From Yoonia sp. BS5-3 (lineage in GTDB: Bacteria > Pseudomonadota > Alphaproteobacteria > Rhodobacterales > Rhodobacteraceae), in the NCBI RefSeq assembly GCF_038069655.2, contig NZ_CP150951.2, forward strand, positions 2,320,001 through 2,384,000: 64,000 nucleotides of DNA, written 5' to 3'. A program made the translations under genes and the position numbers. Under the pieces are notes generated by a model that ran no database searches, was not told the DNA's origin, and saw only the letters and a program-made list of their open reading frames with translations. Shown here piece after piece: positions 1-8,385 of this stretch; position 1 is the first letter of the stretch; the number at the start of each line of letters is the position of its first letter.

Positions 1-332
1 GGGCTGATAAAAGGCGTGTCGCCATAAAGAACCAGCGCATCACCGTTGAAATCCGTCAAGGCGGCGCGGGCCTGGGCCACGGCATGGGCGGTTCCCAATT
101 GTTCGGATTGCATGGCGGTGATCGCCGCGGGATCATAGGCGAGCGCGGCCTTTTGTACGGCCTCGGCACTGTGGCCCGCGACAATAACGGTTTGTTCCGG
201 TGCCAAAGCGCTGCCCGATTTCATCGCATGGATCAACATTGGCGCACCCGCAATCGGGTGCAGCACTTTGGGCATGTCCGAATTCATCCGTGTGCCCATG
301 CCAGCGCCCAGAATAATCAATGCAATCGCCAT
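1..332 (-). CDS. glmU: GlmU, bifunctional UDP-GlcNAc pyrophosphorylase/acetyltransferase (5' part)
   Basis: Leftward gene cut by the window edge; only about 110 N-terminal residues are present. The start MAIALIILGAG leads into the nucleotidyltransferase signature GAGMGTRMNSDMPKVLHP (residues 9-26), with the G-x-G-T-x-M loop and the P-K pair that binds the nucleotide. SEQLGTAHAV and LYGDTPFI further on also match the uridyltransferase domain. The full enzyme makes UDP-N-acetylglucosamine for peptidoglycan and lipid A in the cytoplasm; the acetyltransferase half lies outside the window. It diverges from the HAD phosphatase at 460 across about 127 bp that must hold both promoters. Confidence 0.93.
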   Translation of the reverse strand, partial: MAIALIILGAGMGTRMNSDMPKVLHPIAGAPMLIHAMKSGSALAPEQTVIVAGHSAEAVQKAALAYDPAAITAMQSEQLGTAHAVAQARAALTDFNGDALVLYGDTPFIS

Positions 333-459
333 TGCCGCCTCAATCGTTTTTGTTGCCCTGACTTCTACTGCGCTTTTTGATTATCACAAGGGTTGGGGGC
401 TTCACATCAGTTTACAGGGCGTTACAGAGGAGTTGGTTAACAACTTACAAAGATCGTCC

Positions 460-1122
460 ATGCGCACAGTTATTTTTGACCTTGATGGCACCCTTGCCGA
501 TACCAGTGGCGATCTGATCGCTGCGGCCAATACCTGTTTTCGGGGGCTTGGCCTGGGCGATTTGCTGGACCCGGCGGCGGATGCTGCGACCGCCCTACGC
601 GGTGGGCGTGCGATGCTGAACCTGGGGTTTTCGCGCATCGAAGGGTTCGGTGAGGCGGATGTTGATGCGCAATATCCGATCCTGCTGGCGGCTTATGCTA
701 CCGATATCGATACACATACCGTGTTATATCCCGGTGCGATGGAGGCGGTCGAAAAGCTGAAAACCGACGGTTACGCAGTGGGCATTGCCACCAACAAGCC
801 CGAAGGTCTGGCAGAGACGTTGATGCAAAGCCTTGGCGTGCGGGATGCGTTTGCATCGCTTATCGGGGCCGATACGCTGCCGGTGCGCAAACCTGATCCG
901 GAACATCATTTTGAGGCCGTCAGGCGCGCAGGTGGTGATCCCAAACGCTCGCTTTTGGTGGGGGACACGGCCACCGACCGCAATACATCACGCAACGCCG
1001 GGGTGCCGTCTGTTCTGGTGACATTCGGGCCGGGGCGGGACGACGTGCTGAAACTGGACCCCGAAGCGACCATCGACAGCTTTGCAGAATTGCCGGACGT
1101 CGTGGCGCGGTTGATTGGCTGA
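460..1122 (+). CDS. HAD-family hydrolase, phosphoglycolate phosphatase-like
   Basis: A 220-residue HAD superfamily phosphatase. Motif I is FDLDGTLADT (residues 5-14, nucleophile D6), motif II is the ATNK stretch near residue 108, the motif III lysine lies in RKPDPEHH, and motif IV is LLVGDTATDR. The cap inserted after motif I is helical, as in Gph/PGP enzymes. The start at 460 is chosen because the protein begins just before motif I; an upstream in-frame ATG would add an unrelated stretch overlapping the glmU promoter region. Substrate is probably 2-phosphoglycolate or a similar small phosphate ester, but HAD specificity cannot be read from motifs. Confidence 0.85.
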   Translation: MRTVIFDLDGTLADTSGDLIAAANTCFRGLGLGDLLDPAADAATALRGGRAMLNLGFSRIEGFGEADVDAQYPILLAAYATDIDTHTVLYPGAMEAVEKLKTDGYAVGIATNKPEGLAETLMQSLGVRDAFASLIGADTLPVRKPDPEHHFEAVRRAGGDPKRSLLVGDTATDRNTSRNAGVPSVLVTFGPGRDDVLKLDPEATIDSFAELPDVVARLIG

Positions 1123-1200
1123 AGGGTCATGTCGCACCAGCGGCATTCCATGACGCCGATGATATTGACCTGCGCTATCTGAATGCAGGACACTCCGACC

Positions 1201-2409
1201 ATGACAGAGAATTTCATCGGCAGTTTCACCCAACAAGAACCGATTCCCGCAGACGCGATAGCTGCGGCGAATGCGGTCATGCAGCACGGCCGGTTGCACC
1301 GCTACAACACCGTGGATGGCGAGATCGCTGAAACGGCGCTGCTGGAAGAGGAATTCGCGGCCTACACCGGTGCGAAATACTGCCTTGCCGTGGCCTCTGG
1401 TGGCTACGCGATGACGACCGCTTTGCGGGCAAGTGGGGTGCAGCATGGCGATAAGGTTCTGACAAACGCCTTCACGCTGGCCCCTGTGCCCGGTGCGATT
1501 GCGGCTGTAGGCGGCTTGCCGATCTATGTGGGCGTGACCGAGGATTTGGTAATCGATCTGGATGATCTGGCCGCCAAGCTGGATCAATCCAAGGTCCTGC
1601 TGCTCAGCCATATGCGCGGGCACATCTGCGATATGGACCGGCTAATGGCCATGTGTAACAACGCGGGCGTGACCGTGATCGAGGATTGCGCACATACGAT
1701 GGGGGCTGCTTGGGACGGTGTGCCGTCGGGGCGCTGGGGGCGGTTCGGCTGCTATTCCACGCAGACCTATAAACACATCAATTCCGGCGAAGGCGGCCTG
1801 CTGATCTGTGACGGGGCCGAAGACATGGCCCGCGCGATCATGCTCTCTGGCAGCTACATGCTGTTCGAAAAACACCGGGCCGCGCCGCCGCCTGAAACCT
1901 TTGCACAGATCAAATATGAAACGCCGAATATCTCGGGGCGGATGGACAACCTGCGGGCGGCGATCCTGCGGCCGCAACTGCGGGATTTGGCGACCCAAGC
2001 GACCAGATGGAACGAACGGTACCAAGTGCTTGAGGACCAGTTGTCAGATGTGCCCGGACTGACCCTGCCCAATCGGCCTGCGAAAGAACAGTTCGTCGCA
2101 TCATCCTTCCAGTTCCTGCTGCTTGACTGGGGGGCAGAGGCCACCGAGACGCTGATGAACCGGTGTTCTGCACGGGGGGTTGAGCTGAAATGGTTCGGCC
2201 GGGCCGAGCCTGCGGGCTTTACGTCGCGCTACGACAGCTGGCGGTATGCGCCATCTGAACCCATGCCCGCATCCGACCGGGTGCTGGCGGGGATCGTCGA
2301 TATGCGGCTGCCACTGACATTTTCTCTGGAGGACTGCGCCTTGATCGCGCGGATCATTCGTGACGAGGTTTCTATCGTCTACCAAGGAATGATGGCCGCG
2401 ACGGCTTGA
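1201..2409 (+). CDS. DegT/DnrJ/EryC1-family aminotransferase-like protein
   Basis: A 402-residue fold-type I PLP protein of the sugar aminotransferase (DegT/DnrJ/EryC1) family. The putative PLP lysine is K191 in YSTQTYKHINSGEGG, and the PLP-nitrogen acidic residue is D162 in VIEDCAH. The ATG at 1201 has an AGGA about ten bases upstream; an ATG at 1183 in the same frame has no ribosome site. It follows the HAD phosphatase after 78 bp on the same strand, next to glmU, which suggests a role in amino-sugar or cell-envelope sugar metabolism. Exact substrate unknown. Confidence 0.8.
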   Translation: MTENFIGSFTQQEPIPADAIAAANAVMQHGRLHRYNTVDGEIAETALLEEEFAAYTGAKYCLAVASGGYAMTTALRASGVQHGDKVLTNAFTLAPVPGAIAAVGGLPIYVGVTEDLVIDLDDLAAKLDQSKVLLLSHMRGHICDMDRLMAMCNNAGVTVIEDCAHTMGAAWDGVPSGRWGRFGCYSTQTYKHINSGEGGLLICDGAEDMARAIMLSGSYMLFEKHRAAPPPETFAQIKYETPNISGRMDNLRAAILRPQLRDLATQATRWNERYQVLEDQLSDVPGLTLPNRPAKEQFVASSFQFLLLDWGAEATETLMNRCSARGVELKWFGRAEPAGFTSRYDSWRYAPSEPMPASDRVLAGIVDMRLPLTFSLEDCALIARIIRDEVSIVYQGMMAATA

Positions 2410-2497
2410 GGTTGGCGCGGCGAGGGTTGTGTATTTGGTCTTGAGGATCAGGCGTGTTTAATGGTGGTACAAATCAAAGGCAGGGATCGGGACTTGG

Positions 2498-2565
2498 CTA
2501 CCGTTTGGTAGTGCCGCCTCAACGACTACTTTCTAGGAAAACATTGCTGTGGTAGTGTTCTACCA
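2498..2565 (+). promoter_or_regulatory. Two short palindromes ahead of the 111-aa gene (candidate operators)
   Basis: CTACC-gttt-GGTAG (2498-2511) and TGGTAG-tgtt-CTACCA (2550-2565) use the same half-site, about 40 bp apart. The second one ends on the A of the ATG of the next gene. No Shine-Dalgarno lies at the normal distance from that ATG, so a protein bound here, or an RNA hairpin, could block expression. Function is inferred from symmetry alone. Confidence 0.35.
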
Positions 2566-2900
2566 TGACAACCATTAGACCCATTGGCGGAGAAACTCCG
2601 CTCGATTTTGTTGAGCGAGCAGACTCACTAAAAGTACAGGGTGAAGTGATTAGCAAAGTTCTCAGGGATCACTTTGGCTATACGGATGACGGCGAAATAA
2701 AGAAGCTCAAGTTGCAGTCCAAGCCATTTTGGGATCAGTTTTATCGGGATCGTGTCGCGGGGATATTTCAAAGAGGGGGTACTCGGTACGCTGCTCTGAG
2801 GTTCGTACAGAGGAAAAACGACTATGCGGAAGAGCACAGAAGGCTTTCCGAAGTTGAAATCGAACGAATTGTGGACTCGGTAGGTGAATGGCCTCGTTAA
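2565..2900 (+). CDS. Hypothetical protein, 111 aa
   Basis: No family recognised. The product is soluble, charged and has no signal peptide or membrane segment; residues 40-85 are rich in Lys, Arg and aromatic residues. Base composition looks lower in GC than the flanking metabolic genes, which would fit acquisition by transfer. It stands alone between the DegT-like gene and the leucine operon. The start at 2565 is uncertain because no ribosome binding site is seen and a palindrome overlaps the ATG; it may be leaderless. Confidence 0.5.
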   Translation: MTTIRPIGGETPLDFVERADSLKVQGEVISKVLRDHFGYTDDGEIKKLKLQSKPFWDQFYRDRVAGIFQRGGTRYAALRFVQRKNDYAEEHRRLSEVEIERIVDSVGEWPR

Positions 2901-3114
2901 TCTGATTTTCGCACAGCAAACACTATTGCACTTTGCAGCATCCGTGACATCGGGTGCAATCCTGCCGCTAAGAGGCTCGTTCTCCGATGCGGTGAAATGC
3001 AGTCCCATATGAAGGTCGCCGCTTCTATCAGCCTGGCTTCGTCAAACCAAATCCACAAACGACCCTATGATCAACCAAAAACACTAGACAGTACGCACTC
3101 GCCATGATTACAAA

Positions 3115-3128
3115 TGAACAAGCGTTCA
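3115..3128 (+). promoter_or_regulatory. Candidate operator of the leucine-catabolism operon
   Basis: TGAAC-aagc-GTTCA is a perfect 5-bp inverted repeat lying 17 bp upstream of the ivd start codon, just before the ribosome site GGGAGG. Palindromes at this position are typical of TetR- or MerR-type acyl-CoA-responsive repressors of such operons. The regulator itself is not in the window, and the assignment rests on symmetry and position only. Confidence 0.35.
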
Positions 3129-3145
3129 ATTAATGGGAGGACGCC

Positions 3146-4309
3146 ATGTTCCATGGCTCAATGACATTTGATCTGGGCGAGGATGTGAACGCGTTGCGCG
3201 ATATGGTGCACGCCTGGGCGCAGGAGCGGGTCAAGCCGATGGCGGCGCAAATCGATCACGACAACGCCTTTCCGGCAGCACTTTGGCCCGAAATGGGCGC
3301 ACTCGGCCTGCTGGGCGTCACGGTCGATGAGCAATACGGCGGGGCAGGCATGTCCTATCTTGCACATACGGTTGCCATCGAAGAAATCGCCCGCGCGAGC
3401 GCCTCGGTCTCCTTGTCCTACGGCGCGCATTCCAATCTTTGCGTGAACCAGATCAAGTTGAACGGCAATGACGACCAAAAGGCGAAATACCTGCCGCGCC
3501 TGATTTCGGGCGACCACGTCGGTGCCTTGGCCATGTCCGAAGCGGGGGCGGGGTCAGACGTGGTCTCAATGTCGCTGCGCGCCGAAAAGCGCAATGATCA
3601 CTACCGCTTGAACGGCAATAAATATTGGATCACCAACGGACCGGATGCGGATACGTTGGTGGTTTATGCCAAGACTGACCCCGACGCAGGATCAAAGGGG
3701 ATCACCGCCTTTCTGATCGAAAAAGAGATGACGGGTTTCAGCACATCCCCTCATTTCGACAAGCTGGGGATGCGCGGGTCGAACACAGCCGAACTGATCT
3801 TTGATGATGTGCAGGTCCCGTTTGAAAACGTACTGGGTGAAGAGGGCAAAGGCGTCCGCGTCCTGATGTCGGGCCTCGACTATGAACGGGTTGTGCTGGC
3901 GGGGATCGGGCTAGGGATCATGGCCGCCTGTCTGGATGAGGTCATGCCCTATCTCAGCACCCGCAAACAGTTCGGAGCACCCATCGGGAATTTCCAACTG
4001 ATGCAGGGCAAGATCGCGGATATGTATACGGCGATGAATTCAGCCCGGGCCTATGTCTATGAGGTCGCACGGGCCTGCGACCGGGGCACCGTGACGCGGC
4101 AAGATGCGGCGGCCTGCTGTCTTTATGCGTCCGAAGAAGCGATGAAACAGGCCCATCAGGCGGTGCAGGCGCTGGGCGGGGCAGGGTTCCTGAACGACGC
4201 GCCCGTCGCGCGGCTGTTCCGCGACGCGAAACTGATGGAGATCGGGGCCGGGACGTCCGAGATCCGCCGGATGCTGATCGGGCGCGAGATGATGGGGGCG
4301 ATGGGATGA
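3146..4309 (+). CDS. ivd: Isovaleryl-CoA dehydrogenase
   Basis: A 387-residue acyl-CoA dehydrogenase. The catalytic base appears to be E247 in [12 protein letters not shown]. The C-terminal site that carries the glutamate in straight-chain enzymes reads [10 protein letters not shown], lacking Glu at that position. This arrangement is the hallmark of isovaleryl-CoA dehydrogenase. FAD-binding stretches [10 protein letters not shown] and [11 protein letters not shown] are intact. It oxidises isovaleryl-CoA to 3-methylcrotonyl-CoA, passing electrons to ETF. First enzyme gene of the operon, with GGGAGG seven bases before the ATG. The next gene starts inside its stop codon. Confidence 0.92.
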   Translation: MFHGSMTFDLGEDVNALRDMVHAWAQERVKPMAAQIDHDNAFPAALWPEMGALGLLGVTVDEQYGGAGMSYLAHTVAIEEIARASASVSLSYGAHSNLCVNQIKLNGNDDQKAKYLPRLISGDHVGALAMSEAGAGSDVVSMSLRAEKRNDHYRLNGNKYWITNGPDADTLVVYAKTDPDAGSKGITAFLIEKEMTGFSTSPHFDKLGMRGSNTAELIFDDVQVPFENVLGEEGKGVRVLMSGLDYERVVLAGIGLGIMAACLDEVMPYLSTRKQFGAPIGNFQLMQGKIADMYTAMNSARAYVYEVARACDRGTVTRQDAAACCLYASEEAMKQAHQAVQALGGAGFLNDAPVARLFRDAKLMEIGAGTSEIRRMLIGREMMGAMG

Positions 4310-4878
4310 AGTGGCTTGTCTTATTGTGGGTGCTGTTACCTGTCCGGCTTGCAGCGCAGGACATGGCGTTGGAATACTACAGTAGGTGCGTCGGTCCTGC
4401 CTATGAGCAACAAGCCGTCGCCAAATATGAAAATCTGAGTTGTCGTCTGACGCAAAGCTGCGCCCCGTTCGATCCCAGTGATTTTGCGGGACAAATCGAA
4501 ACAGACTGCGTTTCGATCTCTGTGGAGATTTGCTTGGTTCTTGATGAACCCGATACATGCGTCGCTGGTGTCATTGAAAAACTAAGGATGAGAACGCAGG
4601 ATGTTGCATCTGGTTTTCCGATCTCGAGAGTCGAAGCTGCAGCGCGAGGCAAAGAGAGCTTGCTTGCACGTTCGCTCATGTTGCAGCTTGAGCGATCTCA
4701 AGAGGTATTGAGCGGAACAGCCGCGGATCTTTGCCCGACAGCCGCCGAAATAAGGCTGTTTGAGTCCTTCGGTGTCGAAGAAGAAGCGTTGTGCCACCTG
4801 CGGGAGGCATCCTTTCAAAGTCGCATAGTGTATCAGATAAAGGCGCGAACATTGGAACTTGAGGCGTTAGACGAATGA
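4306..4878 (+). CDS. Secreted cysteine-containing protein, possibly a divergent LprI-like (DUF1311) protein
   Basis: A 190-residue protein with an N-terminal signal peptide (about residues 1-17, ending LAAQ) and at least seven cysteines in the mature part, so it is probably periplasmic and disulfide-bonded. The spacing CVSISVEIC followed by another Cys, and a later Cys pair about 20 residues apart, resembles the LprI-like protein two genes downstream. I read it as a divergent relative, not a confirmed member. It overlaps the ivd stop by 4 bp (ATGA) and appears lower in GC than its neighbours. No enzymatic motif is seen. Confidence 0.65.
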   Translation: MKWLVLLWVLLPVRLAAQDMALEYYSRCVGPAYEQQAVAKYENLSCRLTQSCAPFDPSDFAGQIETDCVSISVEICLVLDEPDTCVAGVIEKLRMRTQDVASGFPISRVEAAARGKESLLARSLMLQLERSQEVLSGTAADLCPTAAEIRLFESFGVEEEALCHLREASFQSRIVYQIKARTLELEALDE

Positions 4879-5168
4879 TGCGTAATGCCCTTTTTCTTCC
4901 TATAGCGGCTCTTGCTGCCTTTGCGGCTTATTTGGGTCTGCGCGCTGGTCAAATCCCCAGCGAAACCGAAATCATCAACCACTACGCCGCCGCTTATATG
5001 GCCAGTGCGCCAGAGGGGGCTGAGGCAACCGATTGCGCCGCCGCGCCGCATCCCGACAAGGCTATTCGCATGGTGATCAGTTGCACTCATCAAAGCGGCT
5101 TGATCACCACCTATTTTGTCGGGCCGCGCGGCGCCGCATTACCCGAACCGGAAGGTCCCCAAGCATGA
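4875..5168 (+). CDS. Small membrane-anchored or exported protein, 97 aa
   Basis: The N-terminus has one hydrophobic segment (about residues 5-22) and no clear cleavage site, so the remaining 75 residues probably face the periplasm on an anchor. The soluble part has two cysteines (TDCAAAPH and VISCTHQS) that could pair, and ends in a Pro-rich tail. It overlaps both neighbours by 4 bp (ATGA at each end), so it is translated as part of the operon. No family recognised. Confidence 0.6.
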   Translation: MMRNALFLPIAALAAFAAYLGLRAGQIPSETEIINHYAAAYMASAPEGAEATDCAAAPHPDKAIRMVISCTHQSGLITTYFVGPRGAALPEPEGPQA

Positions 5169-5656
5169 TCCGCCTTTCCCTGACCCTGATGGCACTCGCC
5201 ACACCCGCCTTGGCGCAAGAGTATCCGGTTGACCGCGATGCGGTGCTGGCCTGTTTTGACGCAACAGCAGGCAACCTGAACCCACCCGGCTGCATCGGCG
5301 CTGCCGCTGAAATGTGCATGGAGCGATCGGAGGGCGGCTATACGACCGTTGGCATGGCCTCGTGCGTGTCGTCCGAAACGGCTATTTGGGATGAGCTGCT
5401 GAACACCGTCTATGGGGATTTACGCGCTGATATGGGCGCGCTTGATGCGGATGACACGAATGCCGGTCGGTCCCGGGTTGAGGCGCTGCGCGATGCACAG
5501 CGTGCCTGGATCGCCTTTCGTGATGCCGATTGCGCATTCAACTGGGCGATTTTTCAGGAAGGAACGATGCGCTCTTTAGTCTCAACGGGCTGCATGCTGG
5601 ACATGACTGCAGACCGGGTGCTTGAGCTGCACAGCCATTTGGAGGCCCCATATTGA
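5165..5656 (+). CDS. LprI-like (DUF1311) secreted protein
   Basis: A 163-residue protein with a signal peptide ([18 protein letters not shown]). The mature part shows the DUF1311 pattern: C-x5-E-M-C, T-x5-C, then [11 protein letters not shown], a charged [20 protein letters not shown] block and a final Cys. Members include the lysozyme inhibitor LprI, but most have no known role; a periplasmic place is the safe inference. The start at 5165 overlaps the previous stop (ATGA), and its own stop overlaps the TTG start of mccB. Six cysteines are visible, enough for three disulfides. Confidence 0.75.
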   Translation: MIRLSLTLMALATPALAQEYPVDRDAVLACFDATAGNLNPPGCIGAAAEMCMERSEGGYTTVGMASCVSSETAIWDELLNTVYGDLRADMGALDADDTNAGRSRVEALRDAQRAWIAFRDADCAFNWAIFQEGTMRSLVSTGCMLDMTADRVLELHSHLEAPY

Positions 5657-7215
5657 GTGACCGTGACGCACATGAGGCGGCGCTGGCCGCTGTTCAGGCC
5701 GTTGCCCGCGATGCGGCTGCTGGCGGCGGTGAAAAATCCCGTGCCCGCCATCTTTCCCGAGGTAAAATGCTGCCGCGCGACCGCGTAGCCGGGCTGCTTG
5801 ATCCGGGGTCTCCCTTCCTGGAGGTTGGGGCGACCGCCGCCCATGGCATGTATGATGGTGCGGCCCCTTGTGCGGGCGTGATCGCCGGGGTGGGCCTTGT
5901 GAATGGGGTGCAGGTCATGGTCGTTTGTAATGATGCCACCGTGAAGGGTGGCACCTATTATCCGATGACCGTCAAAAAGCATTTGCGCGCGCAAGAGATC
6001 GCTGAGGCCTGCCATCTGCCTTGTGTCTATCTGGTCGATAGCGGCGGGGCGAACCTGCCTAACCAGGATGAAGTTTTTCCCGATCGCGACCACTTTGGCC
6101 GCATCTTCTATAATCAAGCTCAGATGTCCGCGAAGGGCATTCCGCAGATCGCTGTTGTCATGGGCTCTTGCACCGCAGGTGGCGCTTATGTGCCTGCCAT
6201 GGCCGATGTGTCGATCATCGTCAAAGAGCAGGGTACGATCTTTCTGGCAGGTCCGCCCTTGGTGAAAGCAGCGACCGGAGAGGTTGTCTCTGCCGAGGAT
6301 TTAGGTGGCGGTGATGTGCATACGCGCTTGTCCGGCGTTGCCGATTATCTGGCCGAAGATGACGCCCATGCGCTGGCGCTTGCGCGTCAAGCAGTGGCGT
6401 CATGTGCTTCGGATAAAACATTTCATGTCAATCGGTTAACGTCTGGAGCCCCCAAACTTGACCCGGACACGATGTTCGATGTGGTCCCCGCTGATCTGCG
6501 TACGCCCTATGACATCCGCGAGGTGATCCGCCGCATTGTCGATGGTTCGCGCTTTGATGAATTCAAAGCCCGATTTGGCGAAACGCTGGTTTGCGGGTTT
6601 GCCCATATTGATGGCTGGCCCTGCGGGATTGTGGCCAATAACGGCGTGCTGTTTTCGGAAAGCGCGCAGAAGGGTGCGCATTTTGTGCAGCTGTGTAGCC
6701 AGCGAAATATTCCTTTGATTTTCCTGCAGAATATCACCGGCTTCATGGTTGGTCAAAAATACGAAAACGAAGGCATTGCGCGGCATGGTGCCAAGATGGT
6801 CACTGCCGTTGCCACAACGAAGGTGCCCAAGATCACCATGGTCGTTGGCGGGTCTTTTGGGGCCGGCAATTACGGTATGTCCGGTAGGGCGTATAGCCCG
6901 CATTTCATGTGGTCCTGGCCCACGTCTCGTATCAGCGTGATGGGGGGGCAGCAGGCGGCCGGTGTGCTGGCGACGGTGAAACGCGACGCAATTGAACGGG
7001 GCGGTAGCGCTTGGTCTGAGGCCGAAGAGGCGGCCTTTAAGCAGCCCACGATTGATATGTTCGAAGAACAATCGCATCCGCTTTATGCCAGCGCGCGGCT
7101 TTGGGATGACGGCATCATCGACCCGCGCAAAAGCCGCGAGGTGCTGGCGCTGTCATTGTCGGCGGCCTGTAACGCCCCGATTGAGGAGACACGCTTTGGC
7201 GTGTTCCGGATGTGA
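5653..7215 (+). CDS. mccB: 3-Methylcrotonyl-CoA carboxylase, beta (carboxyltransferase) subunit
   Basis: A 520-residue carboxyltransferase, slightly shorter at the N-terminus than most homologues of about 535. The start is TTG at 5653, supported by GGAGG at 5641-5645 and by overlap with the preceding stop. Landmarks include [34 protein letters not shown], the glycine-rich [14 protein letters not shown] oxyanion region, [11 protein letters not shown] and the [12 protein letters not shown] loop. It transfers CO2 from carboxybiotin on MccA to 3-methylcrotonyl-CoA, making 3-methylglutaconyl-CoA. Two unrelated genes separate it from mccA. Confidence 0.93.
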   Translation: MSDRDAHEAALAAVQAVARDAAAGGGEKSRARHLSRGKMLPRDRVAGLLDPGSPFLEVGATAAHGMYDGAAPCAGVIAGVGLVNGVQVMVVCNDATVKGGTYYPMTVKKHLRAQEIAEACHLPCVYLVDSGGANLPNQDEVFPDRDHFGRIFYNQAQMSAKGIPQIAVVMGSCTAGGAYVPAMADVSIIVKEQGTIFLAGPPLVKAATGEVVSAEDLGGGDVHTRLSGVADYLAEDDAHALALARQAVASCASDKTFHVNRLTSGAPKLDPDTMFDVVPADLRTPYDIREVIRRIVDGSRFDEFKARFGETLVCGFAHIDGWPCGIVANNGVLFSESAQKGAHFVQLCSQRNIPLIFLQNITGFMVGQKYENEGIARHGAKMVTAVATTKVPKITMVVGGSFGAGNYGMSGRAYSPHFMWSWPTSRISVMGGQQAAGVLATVKRDAIERGGSAWSEAEEAAFKQPTIDMFEEQSHPLYASARLWDDGIIDPRKSREVLALSLSAACNAPIEETRFGVFRM

Positions 7216-7279
7216 TGCAGATGGCGTACAGAATGCGTACAGATGCCGTATGTACTCCAGCAAAATGCGGGGGGCTTTG

Positions 7280-7954
7280 ATGCGTGGATTGAAGGATCGT
7301 ATTTGGGATAACATCCCGTCCGTAAAAATGCCCACCCTGGGCAAGACCGTCGATATCCCGGTCTATGTGATCCACAACAGCCCCGATCCGGAAGATTATT
7401 TCTTCATCTTCGATTTTGAGCAATTCGTGGAACGGTCGCGCAGCGGTATGTTCGTTCGGCCACGGTTAAAGGTCTGGGCGGGGCGCAGTGACTTTGCGCG
7501 TGGTGCCTTCGCCCGGCAGTTTCGGGAGAGCTTTTCGCACGAGTTTGAGCAAGCACGACAGGCGAACGCGAAGGGCCGTGAAGGTGGGTCTGGTTGGTTG
7601 GATTGGGGACTCGCGGCCGGCTCCATTCCTGAGGCCATCGGCGTGTTTGCGGCATACGTTGTTTTGTTGGTCGCCAGCTCAGCCGGTAAAGTTGTGTGGA
7701 CTGCCTTGCCGATCCCGCGGTTTTTGCGGGGCAAAAGCGATGCGGAGAAAATGGAAAGCCAGATCATAGAGACCCAAAGCAAGGTCGATGCGGCATTGGC
7801 CGGCTTGGAGATCACCCTGCATGATGATCTGCACAAGCATGCAACCCGCAGCGGGGCGAAGGTGTCGACAACCGGAATGACGAAAGACGACTGGCCGCTT
7901 CCTGCGTTTGTGACGGATCACCTGACCGACCGGACGTCGACATCATGGTGGTAG
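7280..7954 (+). CDS. Hypothetical protein with one membrane segment
   Basis: A 224-residue product with no recognised family. It has a soluble N-terminal half, one hydrophobic segment near residues 118-140 (AIGVFAAYVVLLVASSAGKV) and a charged C-terminal part. I chose the ATG at 7280 because a G-run (7267-7272) sits about seven bases upstream; ATGs at 7250 and 7265 have no such site. The next gene starts inside its 3' end. The pair separates mccB from mccA, an unusual place. It might work with the WapI-like product that follows. Confidence 0.6.
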   Translation: MRGLKDRIWDNIPSVKMPTLGKTVDIPVYVIHNSPDPEDYFFIFDFEQFVERSRSGMFVRPRLKVWAGRSDFARGAFARQFRESFSHEFEQARQANAKGREGGSGWLDWGLAAGSIPEAIGVFAAYVVLLVASSAGKVVWTALPIPRFLRGKSDAEKMESQIIETQSKVDAALAGLEITLHDDLHKHATRSGAKVSTTGMTKDDWPLPAFVTDHLTDRTSTSWW

Positions 7955-8385
7955 GGCGGGCACAACTGGGTTTGCAGATTGATCCGGTGACCGTTGCAGT
8001 ATTGGGTTACCAATTCCCTGATGCCGCTGACTACTGGGACGGGAATTGGTTGGTTGTTGACATCCGTGCTGGGAAAACCTTGGGCATCAACCGGGACCCA
8101 TGTTTACGGACCGATGAATTGCATCAGTTTCATGAGGAACTCAGCGCGATGATCGCTGGCGCACCGATGGCGAAGCTTGTGCCGATGGAACCCTATTTTG
8201 AGCTTGTGCTGACCAAGAACGCAGACACGGATAAGACCGCTGTGTCCGCCCGTATTTGGTCGAGTGGGGCGAAAGAACAAGAGACGATTTCCTTCGATGT
8301 GGGTGCCGACGATTTATCAAAGTTAAGGTGCGATCTGGATGATATCCTGAAGGAATTTCCTGTGAGGGCGCGCAATGTTCACTAA
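7945..8385 (+). CDS. WapI-like (immunity-type) hypothetical protein
   Basis: A 146-residue soluble protein. The block LGYQFPDAADYWDGNWLVV followed by LRTDELHQFHEEL and a final EFPVRA recalls the small WapI-type immunity proteins that protect against rearrangement-hotspot toxins. I make this match from memory of the pattern and it needs a profile search. It overlaps the previous gene by 10 bp and mccA by 11 bp, so it is translated with the operon. If it is an immunity gene, the preceding membrane-anchored protein could be its partner. Confidence 0.5.
   Translation: MVVGRAQLGLQIDPVTVAVLGYQFPDAADYWDGNWLVVDIRAGKTLGINRDPCLRTDELHQFHEELSAMIAGAPMAKLVPMEPYFELVLTKNADTDKTAVSARIWSSGAKEQETISFDVGADDLSKLRCDLDDILKEFPVRARNVH

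Noticed and set aside
268-459. Longer HAD phosphatase starting at 268
   Set aside because: The extra residues do not fit the family, and the segment overlaps the divergent glmU start.
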